DNA of 64,000 nt, taken from Microcella alkaliphila (GTDB taxonomy: Bacteria > Actinomycetota > Actinomycetes > Actinomycetales > Microbacteriaceae). The position numbers and the translations under genes were made by a program. The stretch covers positions 124,001 through 188,000 of the forward strand of contig NZ_SGXT01000011.1 in NCBI RefSeq assembly GCF_004216855.1, given 5' to 3'. Each line of letters begins with the position of its first letter. The first letter of the stretch is position 1. Shown piece by piece: positions 41,635 to 48,986 of this stretch. A model generated the notes under the pieces. The model had not been told where the DNA came from, did no database searches, and saw only the letters and a list, made by a program, of their open reading frames with translations.

Positions 41635-42654
41635 ATGGACGTCGCCCTCTGGGTCTGGTTCGCCGTCATCGGCGCCATCATCGCGTTGCTCGCGATCGAT
41701 CTGTTTGCGCACCGGAAGGCGCACGTCATCGGCGTGCGCGAGGCCGCTCTCTGGAGCGTCTTTTACATCGTCATCGGCGTCATCTTCGGCGGCATTGTGT
41801 GGTCCGTGTGGGGCGCAGAGTTCGGCCAGCAGTACTACGCCGGGTACCTCATTGAGAAGTCGCTCTCGGTCGACAACGTCTTTGTCTGGGCGATCATCTT
41901 CACCTTCTTCGGTGTCCCCCGGCAGTACCAGCACCGCGTGCTGTTCTTGGGCGTTTTGGGCGCCCTTGTCTTCCGCGGAATCTTCATCGGCGCCGGCGCC
42001 GTGCTCATCAGCCAATTCGGTTGGGTGCTGTACATCTTCGCGGCCTTCCTCATCTACACGGCCATCACGATGATCGTGAAGCGCGACGACCACATCGACG
42101 TGGCCAACTCGAAGGTGATGCGCTGGTTCCAGCGCGTAACCCCCATGACCGACGCGTACTACGGGCAGAAATTTGTGATCCGCCGCGCGGGCGTTGTCTA
42201 CGCCACTCCCCTGCTCGCCGTGCTCGTGCTCGTCGAGGTGAGCGACATCATTTTTGCCGTCGACTCGATTCCCGCGATTTTCGGCGTGAGCCAGGAGGCC
42301 TTCATCGTCTTCACCGCCAACGCGTTCGCGATCCTCGGGCTTCGCGCGCTGTACTTCCTGCTGGCCGACCTCATTCACCGCTTCGTGTACTTGAAGATCG
42401 GGCTCGCGGTCGTCCTGCTGTGGGTGGGTGCGAAGCTTGCCCTGATCGACGTGCTGCACGTTCCGACCGCCATATCACTGGCCGTCATCGCACTGATCCT
42501 TGCTACCGCGATCGTGGCGAGCATCGTGAAGACGCGAGGCCAGGGTCGCCACGCGCCCGAGGTCGACCAAGCTCCGCCGTTCCGCGAAGCCACCGACGAC
42601 GAGCTGGCGAGCGCCGAGGCGGTGTTCGGTCGCAAAGAGCTGACGCGTTCCTGA
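41635..42654 (+). CDS. TerC/Alx-family membrane protein, probable Mn2+ exporter
   Basis: A 339-aa protein with about nine helices. LSVDNVFVWAIIFTFFGVP and VEVSDIIFAVDSIPAIFGV are the paired TerC motifs with intramembrane Asp residues. Family members export Mn2+, and the Mn riboswitch in front supports that role. The C-terminal 35 residues are a charged cytosolic tail. ATG 41635 has AGGAG ten bases upstream. Converges on the NUDIX pseudogene with 4 bp between. Confidence 0.95.
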   Translation: MDVALWVWFAVIGAIIALLAIDLFAHRKAHVIGVREAALWSVFYIVIGVIFGGIVWSVWGAEFGQQYYAGYLIEKSLSVDNVFVWAIIFTFFGVPRQYQHRVLFLGVLGALVFRGIFIGAGAVLISQFGWVLYIFAAFLIYTAITMIVKRDDHIDVANSKVMRWFQRVTPMTDAYYGQKFVIRRAGVVYATPLLAVLVLVEVSDIIFAVDSIPAIFGVSQEAFIVFTANAFAILGLRALYFLLADLIHRFVYLKIGLAVVLLWVGAKLALIDVLHVPTAISLAVIALILATAIVASIVKTRGQGRHAPEVDQAPPFREATDDELASAEAVFGRKELTRS

Positions 42655-42658
42655 CGCG

Positions 42659-43120
42659 TCAGACGGACCTCGCCGCCAGCCGAATCAGGTCGGGGAGGTG
42701 CGCGGGCTCGAACGGCTCGGCACCCGACTCAAGGTCGTCCGCTGTCGCCCAGCGGTGCGCGGTCACGTCGACGTGCTCGTCGGGCGTCCAGTTCGCATTC
42801 GACGGTTCGAAACGTTCCGCGACGCGAAGAACGTAGTACTCGGCGTGACCCCGATCGTGATCGGCTTCGTCCCAGCGGACATCGAAATCGAACGAGTGGA
42901 TGCTCGCGCCCACGTCGTCGACCGTGAGCCCCGTCTCCTCGAACAGCTCGCGCACCGCGGCCTGAGCGTGCGTTTCTCCGGGGTCAACCCCGCCGCCAGG
43001 CGTGATTCAGCGCGCGAAGCCCGACGAGTCCGGAGCCGCGGTGAAGAACAGCAGCGCGGATCCATCGGGTGCGATGACGAGGACGCGCGAGGTGCGACGC
43101 AGGCCCGGCTGCGGCGCCAC
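42659..43120 (-). pseudogene. NUDIX hydrolase with in-frame stop (W38 to TGA)
   Basis: From GTG 43120 the frame reads TSRVLVIAPDGSALLFF, then TGA at 43007-43009, then ITPGGGVDPGET and RELFEETGLTVDD: a complete NUDIX box directly after the stop. NUDIX enzymes usually have Trp at this position (WITPGGG), so a single TGG-to-TGA change explains it. Without the stop the protein would be about 152 aa, a normal length. Restart inside RELFEETG would lose the Gly-rich half of the box. It starts 3 nt after the SDR stop. A sequencing error is the main alternative. Confidence 0.85.
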
Positions 43121-43123
43121 CGG

Positions 43124-43897
43124 CTACTCCCCTGCGTACTCGGTGAAGTAGCTGACGTCGCCCACGAGGCGCGTATTGTCGGCCGGTACGGGTTCGACGG
43201 CGGCGAGCGCGACTTCCGCGGCGAACTCCGAGACGTTGTAGAGCTTGCCGGCCGCTTCCTTGCGCGTCTCGATGGCGCCGGGACGAGCGCGTTCCAGCAG
43301 CGTCGCGGTAATGGTGCCTTCGATCATGTCGCCGGACACGACGGTGAAGCCGATCCCTCGCTCCGCGAGGTCCGCGATGCGCTCGCGCAGAGCATCCTCG
43401 CCCGCACGCTTCGAGAGCGCGACCGCCTCGTATTCCGGCATGGTCGGAACGGTGCGGATGAAGTGTGCCTGGTGGCTCGTGACGAACACGACGCGGCCAC
43501 CCTCGCCCATCAGCGCAGTTCCCTGCTCGAGCACGTTCACCTGCGCATCGCGGTTGAGGCGCAGAGCGTAGTCCTCGCCCATGTTCGACTCCATGCCACC
43601 GGAGGCGTTGAGCACGAGGACGTCGAGCGAGCCGAAGCGATCGCGGATCGTGTCCATCATCGCGGCGACGGATTCCGGATCGGTGAGGTCGGCTCCGACG
43701 GCGATCGCCGCGGTTCCCTGCTCGGCGAGCTCCGCGACGAGTTTCTCGGCGCGCGGCGCCTTCGAGCGGTAGTTGATGACGACGTTGGCGCCCGCCGCCG
43801 CGAAGTAGCGGACGGTGTCTGCGCCGATGCCGCGGGAGGATCCGGTGACGAGGGCGGTCTTGCCGGCGAGTGCGCCAGCGGGAAGAGGACTGTTCAC
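43124..43897 (-). CDS. SDR-family oxidoreductase with atypical active site
   Basis: A 257-aa Rossmann protein. ALVTGSSRGIGADTVRYF binds the cofactor, and NYRSKAP after strand 2 suggests NADPH preference. The usual YxxxK is changed: in PEYEAVALSKRAGEDAL the Lys is kept, the residue four before it is Val, and a Tyr stands seven before the Lys. The catalytic Ser region reads FVTSHQAH. The conserved EYExVAxSKRAGE form suggests a distinct subfamily rather than a mutation. GTG 43897 has TACGCT eight bases upstream. Substrate unknown. Confidence 0.88.
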   Translation of the reverse strand: MNSPLPAGALAGKTALVTGSSRGIGADTVRYFAAAGANVVINYRSKAPRAEKLVAELAEQGTAAIAVGADLTDPESVAAMMDTIRDRFGSLDVLVLNASGGMESNMGEDYALRLNRDAQVNVLEQGTALMGEGGRVVFVTSHQAHFIRTVPTMPEYEAVALSKRAGEDALRERIADLAERGIGFTVVSGDMIEGTITATLLERARPGAIETRKEAAGKLYNVSEFAAEVALAAVEPVPADNTRLVGDVSYFTEYAGE

Positions 43898-43999
43898 GGG
43901 TTCCGAGCGTACCGGGTGCCGATGTTCGGCTGCGCGTCGGTGAGTGCTGATAGCGTGACAAAAGCACCGTTTGACAGCACGCGACGAAGGGGCGCCACG

Positions 44000-44479
44000 A
44001 TGCTGCTGGACCTCACCCAGTACCTGTGGATCATGTGGCTCGTCTTCGTGCTGATCTGCGTGATCATCGAGCTGCTGACCCTGGAATTCACCTTCCTCAT
44101 GATCGCGGCCGGTTCGCTGATCGGTGGGGTCGGCGCCAACCTGCTCGGCCTGCCCTGGTGGGCGCAGATCGCGCTCGCCGCGGTAATCGCGGGCAGCCTC
44201 CTGTTCACCATCCGCCCGCTACTGCTCAAACGACTGAGATCGGGCGGCGACCCCACGAAGAGCAACATTGACGCCCTGTACGGGATGCGCGCTCGGGCAA
44301 CCAGCGACATCACGGACGACGGCGGCTTTGCTCGGCTGGCAAACGGAGAAACGTGGTCGGCGCGACGTGCGCCCGACCACGAACACACGACCATCGCGGA
44401 GGGCGCACGACTCGTCGTCACCCGCGTCGACGGGGCGACCGTGGAGGTTGCGCCAGAAGAAAGGACTGAGACCGAATGA
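44000..44479 (+). CDS. NfeD-like membrane protein
   Basis: A 159-aa protein with three helices (about 7-30, 33-52 and 54-72) followed by an OB-fold domain (LYGMRARATSDITDDGGFARL, GETWSARR, LVVTRVDGATVEV). Short NfeD proteins partner with SPFH/stomatin proteins in membrane microdomains, and the next gene encodes one, overlapping by 4 nt (ATGA). ATG 44000 has GAAGGGG upstream. Confidence 0.92.
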   Translation: MLLDLTQYLWIMWLVFVLICVIIELLTLEFTFLMIAAGSLIGGVGANLLGLPWWAQIALAAVIAGSLLFTIRPLLLKRLRSGGDPTKSNIDALYGMRARATSDITDDGGFARLANGETWSARRAPDHEHTTIAEGARLVVTRVDGATVEVAPEERTETE

Positions 44480-45402
44480 TCGGCCCATCCGAATTCATCG
44501 GGCAGCTATTCGTTATCGCCCTGCTCGTCGTTCTCGCGATCTTCGTGATCGTGGTGATTGTCCGCGCGATTCGCATTGTTCCCCAGGCCTACGCCGGTGT
44601 CGTTGAACGCCTCGGCCGCTACCACAAGACACTGCAGCCGGGCCTGAACATCCTGGTGCCGTTCATCGACCGCATGCGACCTCTGGTCGACATGCGCGAG
44701 CAGGTCGTGTCGTTCCCCCCTCAGCCCGTCATCACGGAGGACAACCTCGTCGTCTCGATCGACACGGTCGTCTACTTCCAGGTGACGGATGCACGTGCCG
44801 CCACCTACGAGATCGCGAACTACCTCGCCGCGGTCGAGCAACTGACCACGACGACCCTGCGTAACGTCGTCGGTGGCCTGAACCTCGAAGAGGCGCTCAC
44901 GAGCCGCGACAACATCAACGGTCAGCTCCGCGTCGTGCTCGACGAGGCGACCGGCAAGTGGGGCATTCGCGTCAACCGTGTCGAGCTGAAGGCGATTGAC
45001 CCGCCCGTGTCGATCCAGGACTCGATGGAGAAGCAGATGCGCGCCGAGCGGGACCGCCGCGCGGCGATCCTGACGGCCGAGGGTACGAAGCAGTCGCAAA
45101 TTCTGGAGGCAGAAGGTCGCCGACAGGCCGAGATCCTGAAGGCCGAGGGTGACGCGAAGGCCCAGGTGCTGCGGGCGCAGGCTGAAGCCGAGGCCATCCA
45201 GACGGTCTTCGACGCGATCCACAAGGGCGACCCGGACCCCAAGCTTCTGGCGTACCAGTACCTGCAGACGCTTCCGAAGCTTGCCGAAGGCGATTCGAAC
45301 AAGATGTGGATCATCCCGAGCGAGCTGACCGAGGCGCTGAAGGGAATCGGGCAGGGCTTCTTTTCGCCCAAGGGTGAGCACCGCACTCCCCCGAGCGCGT
45401 AA
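44476..45402 (+). CDS. SPFH/band-7 (stomatin, QmcA-like) protein
   Basis: A 308-aa membrane-anchored scaffold. The N-terminal helix (about 8-30) is followed by the SPFH domain (RIVPQAYAGVVERLGRYHKT, PGLNILVPFIDRM, LVDMREQVV) and a long Ala/Glu/Lys coiled coil (RAERDRRAAILTAEGTKQSQ onward, about 190-245). Expected to form large rings at the membrane with the NfeD protein. Likely continues into the GDPD gene 6 bp later. Confidence 0.95.
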   Translation: MIGPSEFIGQLFVIALLVVLAIFVIVVIVRAIRIVPQAYAGVVERLGRYHKTLQPGLNILVPFIDRMRPLVDMREQVVSFPPQPVITEDNLVVSIDTVVYFQVTDARAATYEIANYLAAVEQLTTTTLRNVVGGLNLEEALTSRDNINGQLRVVLDEATGKWGIRVNRVELKAIDPPVSIQDSMEKQMRAERDRRAAILTAEGTKQSQILEAEGRRQAEILKAEGDAKAQVLRAQAEAEAIQTVFDAIHKGDPDPKLLAYQYLQTLPKLAEGDSNKMWIIPSELTEALKGIGQGFFSPKGEHRTPPSA

Positions 45403-45408
45403 CACCCT

Positions 45409-46170
45409 GTGTCGAGCGAACTGCCCTACTTCGCTCCGGCGAGGCCGCGTGTGCTGGCGCACCGCGGCCTCGCCGTTTCCGCCCCGGAAAACACGCTGCT
45501 CGCGTTCCAGCACGCCCTCGAGGCCGGTGCCGACCACATCGAGACCGATGTGCACGCGAGTAGCGACGGGCACGCGGTCGTCGCGCACGATGATGACCTG
45601 AGCCGCGTCGGTGGCGTCGACGTGCGCGTGGACGGGCTCACCGTCACCGAGCTGGCCGGGCTCGACCTCGGCGCCGGCCAGCACGTGCCGACTCTCGCCG
45701 AAGCGCTGGATGCCTTCCCCGACGCATTCTTCAACATCGACCTCAAGTCACCCGGCTCCATCGAACCGGCCGTCGCTGCCATTCGGGCAACCTCGGCTGA
45801 ACAGCGCGTGCTGGTGACGAGCTTCAGCGAGCGGCGGCGTGCGGCCGCGCTCCGGCTGCTTCCCACGGTAGCGACCAGTGCATCCGGGCCCCGTTTTGCG
45901 CTGGCACTCGCGGCCACCGTCCTCCGGGCCACTCCCCTGGTGCGTCGGGCCCTGCGCGGCCTGCACGCCGTGCAGATCCCCGAGCGCGCCCTCGGGCTCA
46001 CGACGGTGACCCCCGCGCGCATCGCCGCCTTCCACGCCGCAGGTGTCGAGGTGCACGTGTGGACCGTCAACGAGCCGTCCGACATGGAGCGGCTCCTTGA
46101 CCTCGGCGTCGACGGAATCGTGACCGACCGCGCCGATCTCGCGCTCGCTGTCGTGGCGAGCCGCGCTTGA
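45409..46170 (+). CDS. Glycerophosphodiester phosphodiesterase family protein
   Basis: A 253-aa TIM-barrel enzyme hydrolysing glycerophosphodiesters to glycerol-3-phosphate and an alcohol. VLAHRGLAVSAPENTLLAF holds the catalytic His-Arg and Glu-Asn; DHIETDVHASSDGHAVVAHDD has the Glu-x-Asp metal ligands and second His; DIDLK-type NIDLKSPG is also present. No signal peptide, so cytosolic. GTG 45409 lies 6 bp after the SPFH stop. Confidence 0.95.
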   Translation: MSSELPYFAPARPRVLAHRGLAVSAPENTLLAFQHALEAGADHIETDVHASSDGHAVVAHDDDLSRVGGVDVRVDGLTVTELAGLDLGAGQHVPTLAEALDAFPDAFFNIDLKSPGSIEPAVAAIRATSAEQRVLVTSFSERRRAAALRLLPTVATSASGPRFALALAATVLRATPLVRRALRGLHAVQIPERALGLTTVTPARIAAFHAAGVEVHVWTVNEPSDMERLLDLGVDGIVTDRADLALAVVASRA

Positions 46171-46212
46171 CGCGCGCGTCGGCGACGGTCGCGCCGGGAC
46201 TGTCAAAGTTCT

Positions 46213-46239
46213 GGGAACACAGCGCCTTCGTCGTCGGTT
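46213..46239 (+). promoter_or_regulatory. SigR/SigH-type promoter upstream of rbpA
   Basis: GGGAAC (46213-46218), 18 bp, then GTT (46237-46239), matching the thiol-stress ECF sigma consensus GGGAAY-N18/19-GTT. rbpA is a known SigR target in Streptomyces. A separate TATACC at 46255-46260 may serve the housekeeping sigma factor. Confidence 0.7.
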
Positions 46240-46300
46240 CCCATCTGGCGGGTCTATACCTTTACATGGAATTGGTCCGGACGGTGACAGGAGGTGCACG

Positions 46301-46669
46301 ATGGCTGATCGAACGCTTCGCGGCATGCGACTCGGCTCGCAGAGCCTACAGAGCGAAGACGGCGTCGAGTTTGCCGAGCGTCAGCGCGCTCGTTTCCGCA
46401 CGGCCGACGGCGAAGAATTCGAAGTGATCTTCGCCGCTGACGCCGAGCTCCCCGACCTGTGGAAGTCGCCGAAGTCCGGAAAAGAGGGCCGTCTGCTCAC
46501 CCCCGATGGCACCCCCATCGAGATTGACGAGGGCGAGCAGAAGGCCGCGCGCACTCACTGGGACATGCTGCTCGAGCGCCGCACTCGCGATGAGCTCGAG
46601 GAGCTGCTTCAAGAGCGTCTCGAGCTGCTGCGGGCGCGCCGTGGGGGCGGCGAAAAGATCGGCGCGTAA
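46301..46669 (+). CDS. rbpA: RNA polymerase-binding protein RbpA
   Basis: A 122-aa actinobacterial general transcription factor that binds group 1/2 sigma factors and stabilises open complexes. MADRTLRGMRLGSQSL, RFRTADGEEFEVIFA and RTHWDMLLERR followed by ELEELLQERLELLR are the core, basic-linker and sigma-interaction regions. An insertion of a few residues (KSPKSGKEG) replaces the Cys-containing segment of mycobacterial RbpA. AGGAGG precedes ATG 46301. Preceded by a SigR-like promoter and converging on ppm1 with 8 bp between. Confidence 0.97.
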   Translation: MADRTLRGMRLGSQSLQSEDGVEFAERQRARFRTADGEEFEVIFAADAELPDLWKSPKSGKEGRLLTPDGTPIEIDEGEQKAARTHWDMLLERRTRDELEELLQERLELLRARRGGGEKIGA

Positions 46670-46677
46670 CGCCGAGG

Positions 46678-47445
46678 TTAGGGGTCCCACCCCGTCAGGC
46701 GGCGCCGACCGCCTCGGGAGGCGATGCCCCAGACCGTCACGCGGCCGAGCGCTTCAGCGACGATCCCCGCGTGCATCTTCGACCGGCCACTCGCACGTTC
46801 GACAAACGCGATCGGATGCTCGCGCACCACTCCCCCGGACTGCTCCACGCGCCACGCAAGTTCCACCTGAAAGCAGTACCCCTGGCTGGAGACGTGCGCA
46901 CGGTCGATGCTGGAGAGCGCGGCCACGCGGTAGACCCGGAAACCGGCCGTGATGTCCTTGATCCGGGATCCGAGCATCCGCCGTGCGTAGCTGTTTCCCG
47001 CCCGCGAGATCGCCCGTCGGAACCATGGCCAGTTCACCACTGAGCCGCCCGGAACCCATCGTGAGCCGATGACGAGGTCGGCGCCGCTCGTGTGCGCGAT
47101 GGTGAGCATGGCGGGGAGTTCGGCGGGATCGTGCGAGCCATCGGCGTCGATCTCGACGGCGCGCGCGTAACCCCGGTCGGCCGCCACCGCGAAACCGGCG
47201 AGGTACGCGCTTCCGAGGCCGTCTTTGCCCGCACGGTGTAGGACACTCACGCGCCGGTCGGCTGCGGCGAGTTCGTCGGCGATGGCTCCCGTTCCGTCGG
47301 GTGAGGCGTCGTCGACGATAAGAATGTCAGCGTCGGGGACGGCAACGCGGATGCGCGCGATGATCGAGCGCAGGCTGTCGGCCTCGTTGTATGTGGGCAC
47401 GACAATCAGGCAGTCGGCCCCCGAGGCAGCGGCGGGTGGCGTCAT
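46678..47445 (-). CDS. ppm1: Polyprenol-phosphate mannosyltransferase (Ppm1 GT2 domain)
   Basis: A 255-aa GT2 enzyme that loads mannose from GDP-mannose onto polyprenyl phosphate for lipoglycan and protein mannosylation. LIVVPTYNEADSL, LIVDDASPDGTG, AVEIDADGSHDP (DAD-type) and VIGSRWVPGGSV are diagnostic. In mycobacteria this domain is fused to the Lnt-like domain; here they are separate genes overlapping by 4 nt (ATGA). Confidence 0.94.
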   Translation of the reverse strand: MTPPAAASGADCLIVVPTYNEADSLRSIIARIRVAVPDADILIVDDASPDGTGAIADELAAADRRVSVLHRAGKDGLGSAYLAGFAVAADRGYARAVEIDADGSHDPAELPAMLTIAHTSGADLVIGSRWVPGGSVVNWPWFRRAISRAGNSYARRMLGSRIKDITAGFRVYRVAALSSIDRAHVSSQGYCFQVELAWRVEQSGGVVREHPIAFVERASGRSKMHAGIVAEALGRVTVWGIASRGGRRRLTGWDP

Positions 47446-48986
47446 GGGGTGGCGGCCCCATGCCGTGGGCGGGCCAGCACGGCCGCGCTCGTGATGGTCA
47501 CCACCGTGAAGAGGATCACGAGCCACTCGAGTGTGCGGCCGAGGGCGTGTGCGGGCGTCGTCGTGTCGCTCAACGGCACCTCGGCAACCATCGTTCCGGG
47601 CTCGAACAGCGGCAGATCGACGATGGTCGACCCGTCCGGCGCGATGATCGCACTCGCCCCCACCGTGGATGCGTTCACCAGTGCGCGCCCCGCCTCGACC
47701 GCGCGTAGGCGCGCGATGGCGAGCTGCTGCACGCTCTGGTCGGTGACGCCGAAGTCGGCATTGTTGGTCGGCGAGATGATGACCTCAGCCCCCTCGTCCA
47801 TCATCTGCAGGAATAGGTCGTCAGCGACGATATCGAAGCAAATAGCAATGCCGGCGATCACGCCGTCGACGTTGAAGACCGTGTCGCGCTGGCCGAAGGC
47901 GAAGTCGCGAGGCACGAGATCGAAGAGGTCGGGGGCGAGCGGGTAAAAGAACTCGCGCGCTGGCAGGTACTCCGCAAACGGCACCGGGCGAATCTTGTCG
48001 TATTGGTCGACCGCGCCTTCGCCGGTGCGCCACATCAGTTGGCTGTTGAACGTCTTGTCGCCCGCAACGGTGATTGTGCCGACCAGGAGTGGTGCGTTCA
48101 CCTGCTCGGACACGATGTCCATGACCCCGGCGGCGTATTCGCTCCGCAGCGGGTCGAGATCACTGGCGTTCTCTGGCCACACGAGCATGTCGATGCCCTC
48201 CCGACCAAAGAGCGGGCGGGTGGCGTCGTAGTGTGCTTGCAGGATCTCGCCCCGCTCGTAGTCGGCGAAGAGTCCCGAGTTGGAGTTGCCCTGCACAGCC
48301 GCGATCGTCGTGGTGCCGATGATCGTGACGGGAAACGCCGGCCACACCAGGAGCAGAACGGCGAACGCAACAGGCACGGATGCCCGCTCCGCTCGCGACC
48401 GGCGGGTCTCGACGAGCGCGGTAACCGTCAACGCCACGAGCGCCGCAATCAGAAAGCTGAGCGCGGAAAAGCCCGTCCACGCAACGAGGGGCGACAGCGG
48501 GCCTTCCGCCTGACTGTGGGCGAGCCTCCCCCAGGCGAAGCCGCCGAACGGGAACACGCTGGAGACGGCCTCGCGGACCATCCATGCGCCGCCGACCACG
48601 AGCGGTGTCAGCACCAGGCGGCCGGCGGTGCTGGGCCACGCGCGCGGGACCCAGCGCCACGCGAGCGCAATGAGCGCGCCGCCGAGAGCGGTGAAGAACA
48701 CCTGGGCGAGCGTGAGGGCGAGCCACGGCACGAGACCGAGGTAGACGGTGAGCCACTCGATGAGCGCTCCGTAGTAGGCGAATCCGCTGACCGCGCCGAT
48801 GATCAGGCCCCCGCCCACTGTTCGGCCGCGGAGGGCCCACAGGACGAGTCCGAGCCCGGGTAGCATCATCGGCCACCAGCCCGGGTCGGGGTAGGCGAGG
48901 CTCATGAGCCAGCCACCGAGCACGGCGGCGAGCAGGGCGACGCCAATGCGCGGCCCCGGGCGGGTCGTCGGGTTCAGATCAGGCAA
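47442..48986 (-). CDS. lnt: Apolipoprotein N-acyltransferase
   Basis: A 514-aa membrane enzyme adding the third acyl chain to lipoproteins. Six or seven helices precede a nitrilase domain with catalytic Glu in LVWPENASDLDP, Lys in YDKIRPVPFAEYLP and Cys in IAICFDIV. The frame continues into helY, and TTG 48986 (LPDLNPTT) overlapping the helY stop is the best start, though a rare start codon lowers certainty. Lies between helY and ppm1. Confidence 0.92.
   Translation of the reverse strand: MPDLNPTTRPGPRIGVALLAAVLGGWLMSLAYPDPGWWPMMLPGLGLVLWALRGRTVGGGLIIGAVSGFAYYGALIEWLTVYLGLVPWLALTLAQVFFTALGGALIALAWRWVPRAWPSTAGRLVLTPLVVGGAWMVREAVSSVFPFGGFAWGRLAHSQAEGPLSPLVAWTGFSALSFLIAALVALTVTALVETRRSRAERASVPVAFAVLLLVWPAFPVTIIGTTTIAAVQGNSNSGLFADYERGEILQAHYDATRPLFGREGIDMLVWPENASDLDPLRSEYAAGVMDIVSEQVNAPLLVGTITVAGDKTFNSQLMWRTGEGAVDQYDKIRPVPFAEYLPAREFFYPLAPDLFDLVPRDFAFGQRDTVFNVDGVIAGIAICFDIVADDLFLQMMDEGAEVIISPTNNADFGVTDQSVQQLAIARLRAVEAGRALVNASTVGASAIIAPDGSTIVDLPLFEPGTMVAEVPLSDTTTPAHALGRTLEWLVILFTVVTITSAAVLARPRHGAATP

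Noticed and set aside
42659-42955. 98-codon frame beginning inside the NUDIX box as a separate gene
   Set aside because: It would start in the middle of the catalytic helix; the full frame is interrupted by one stop codon upstream.
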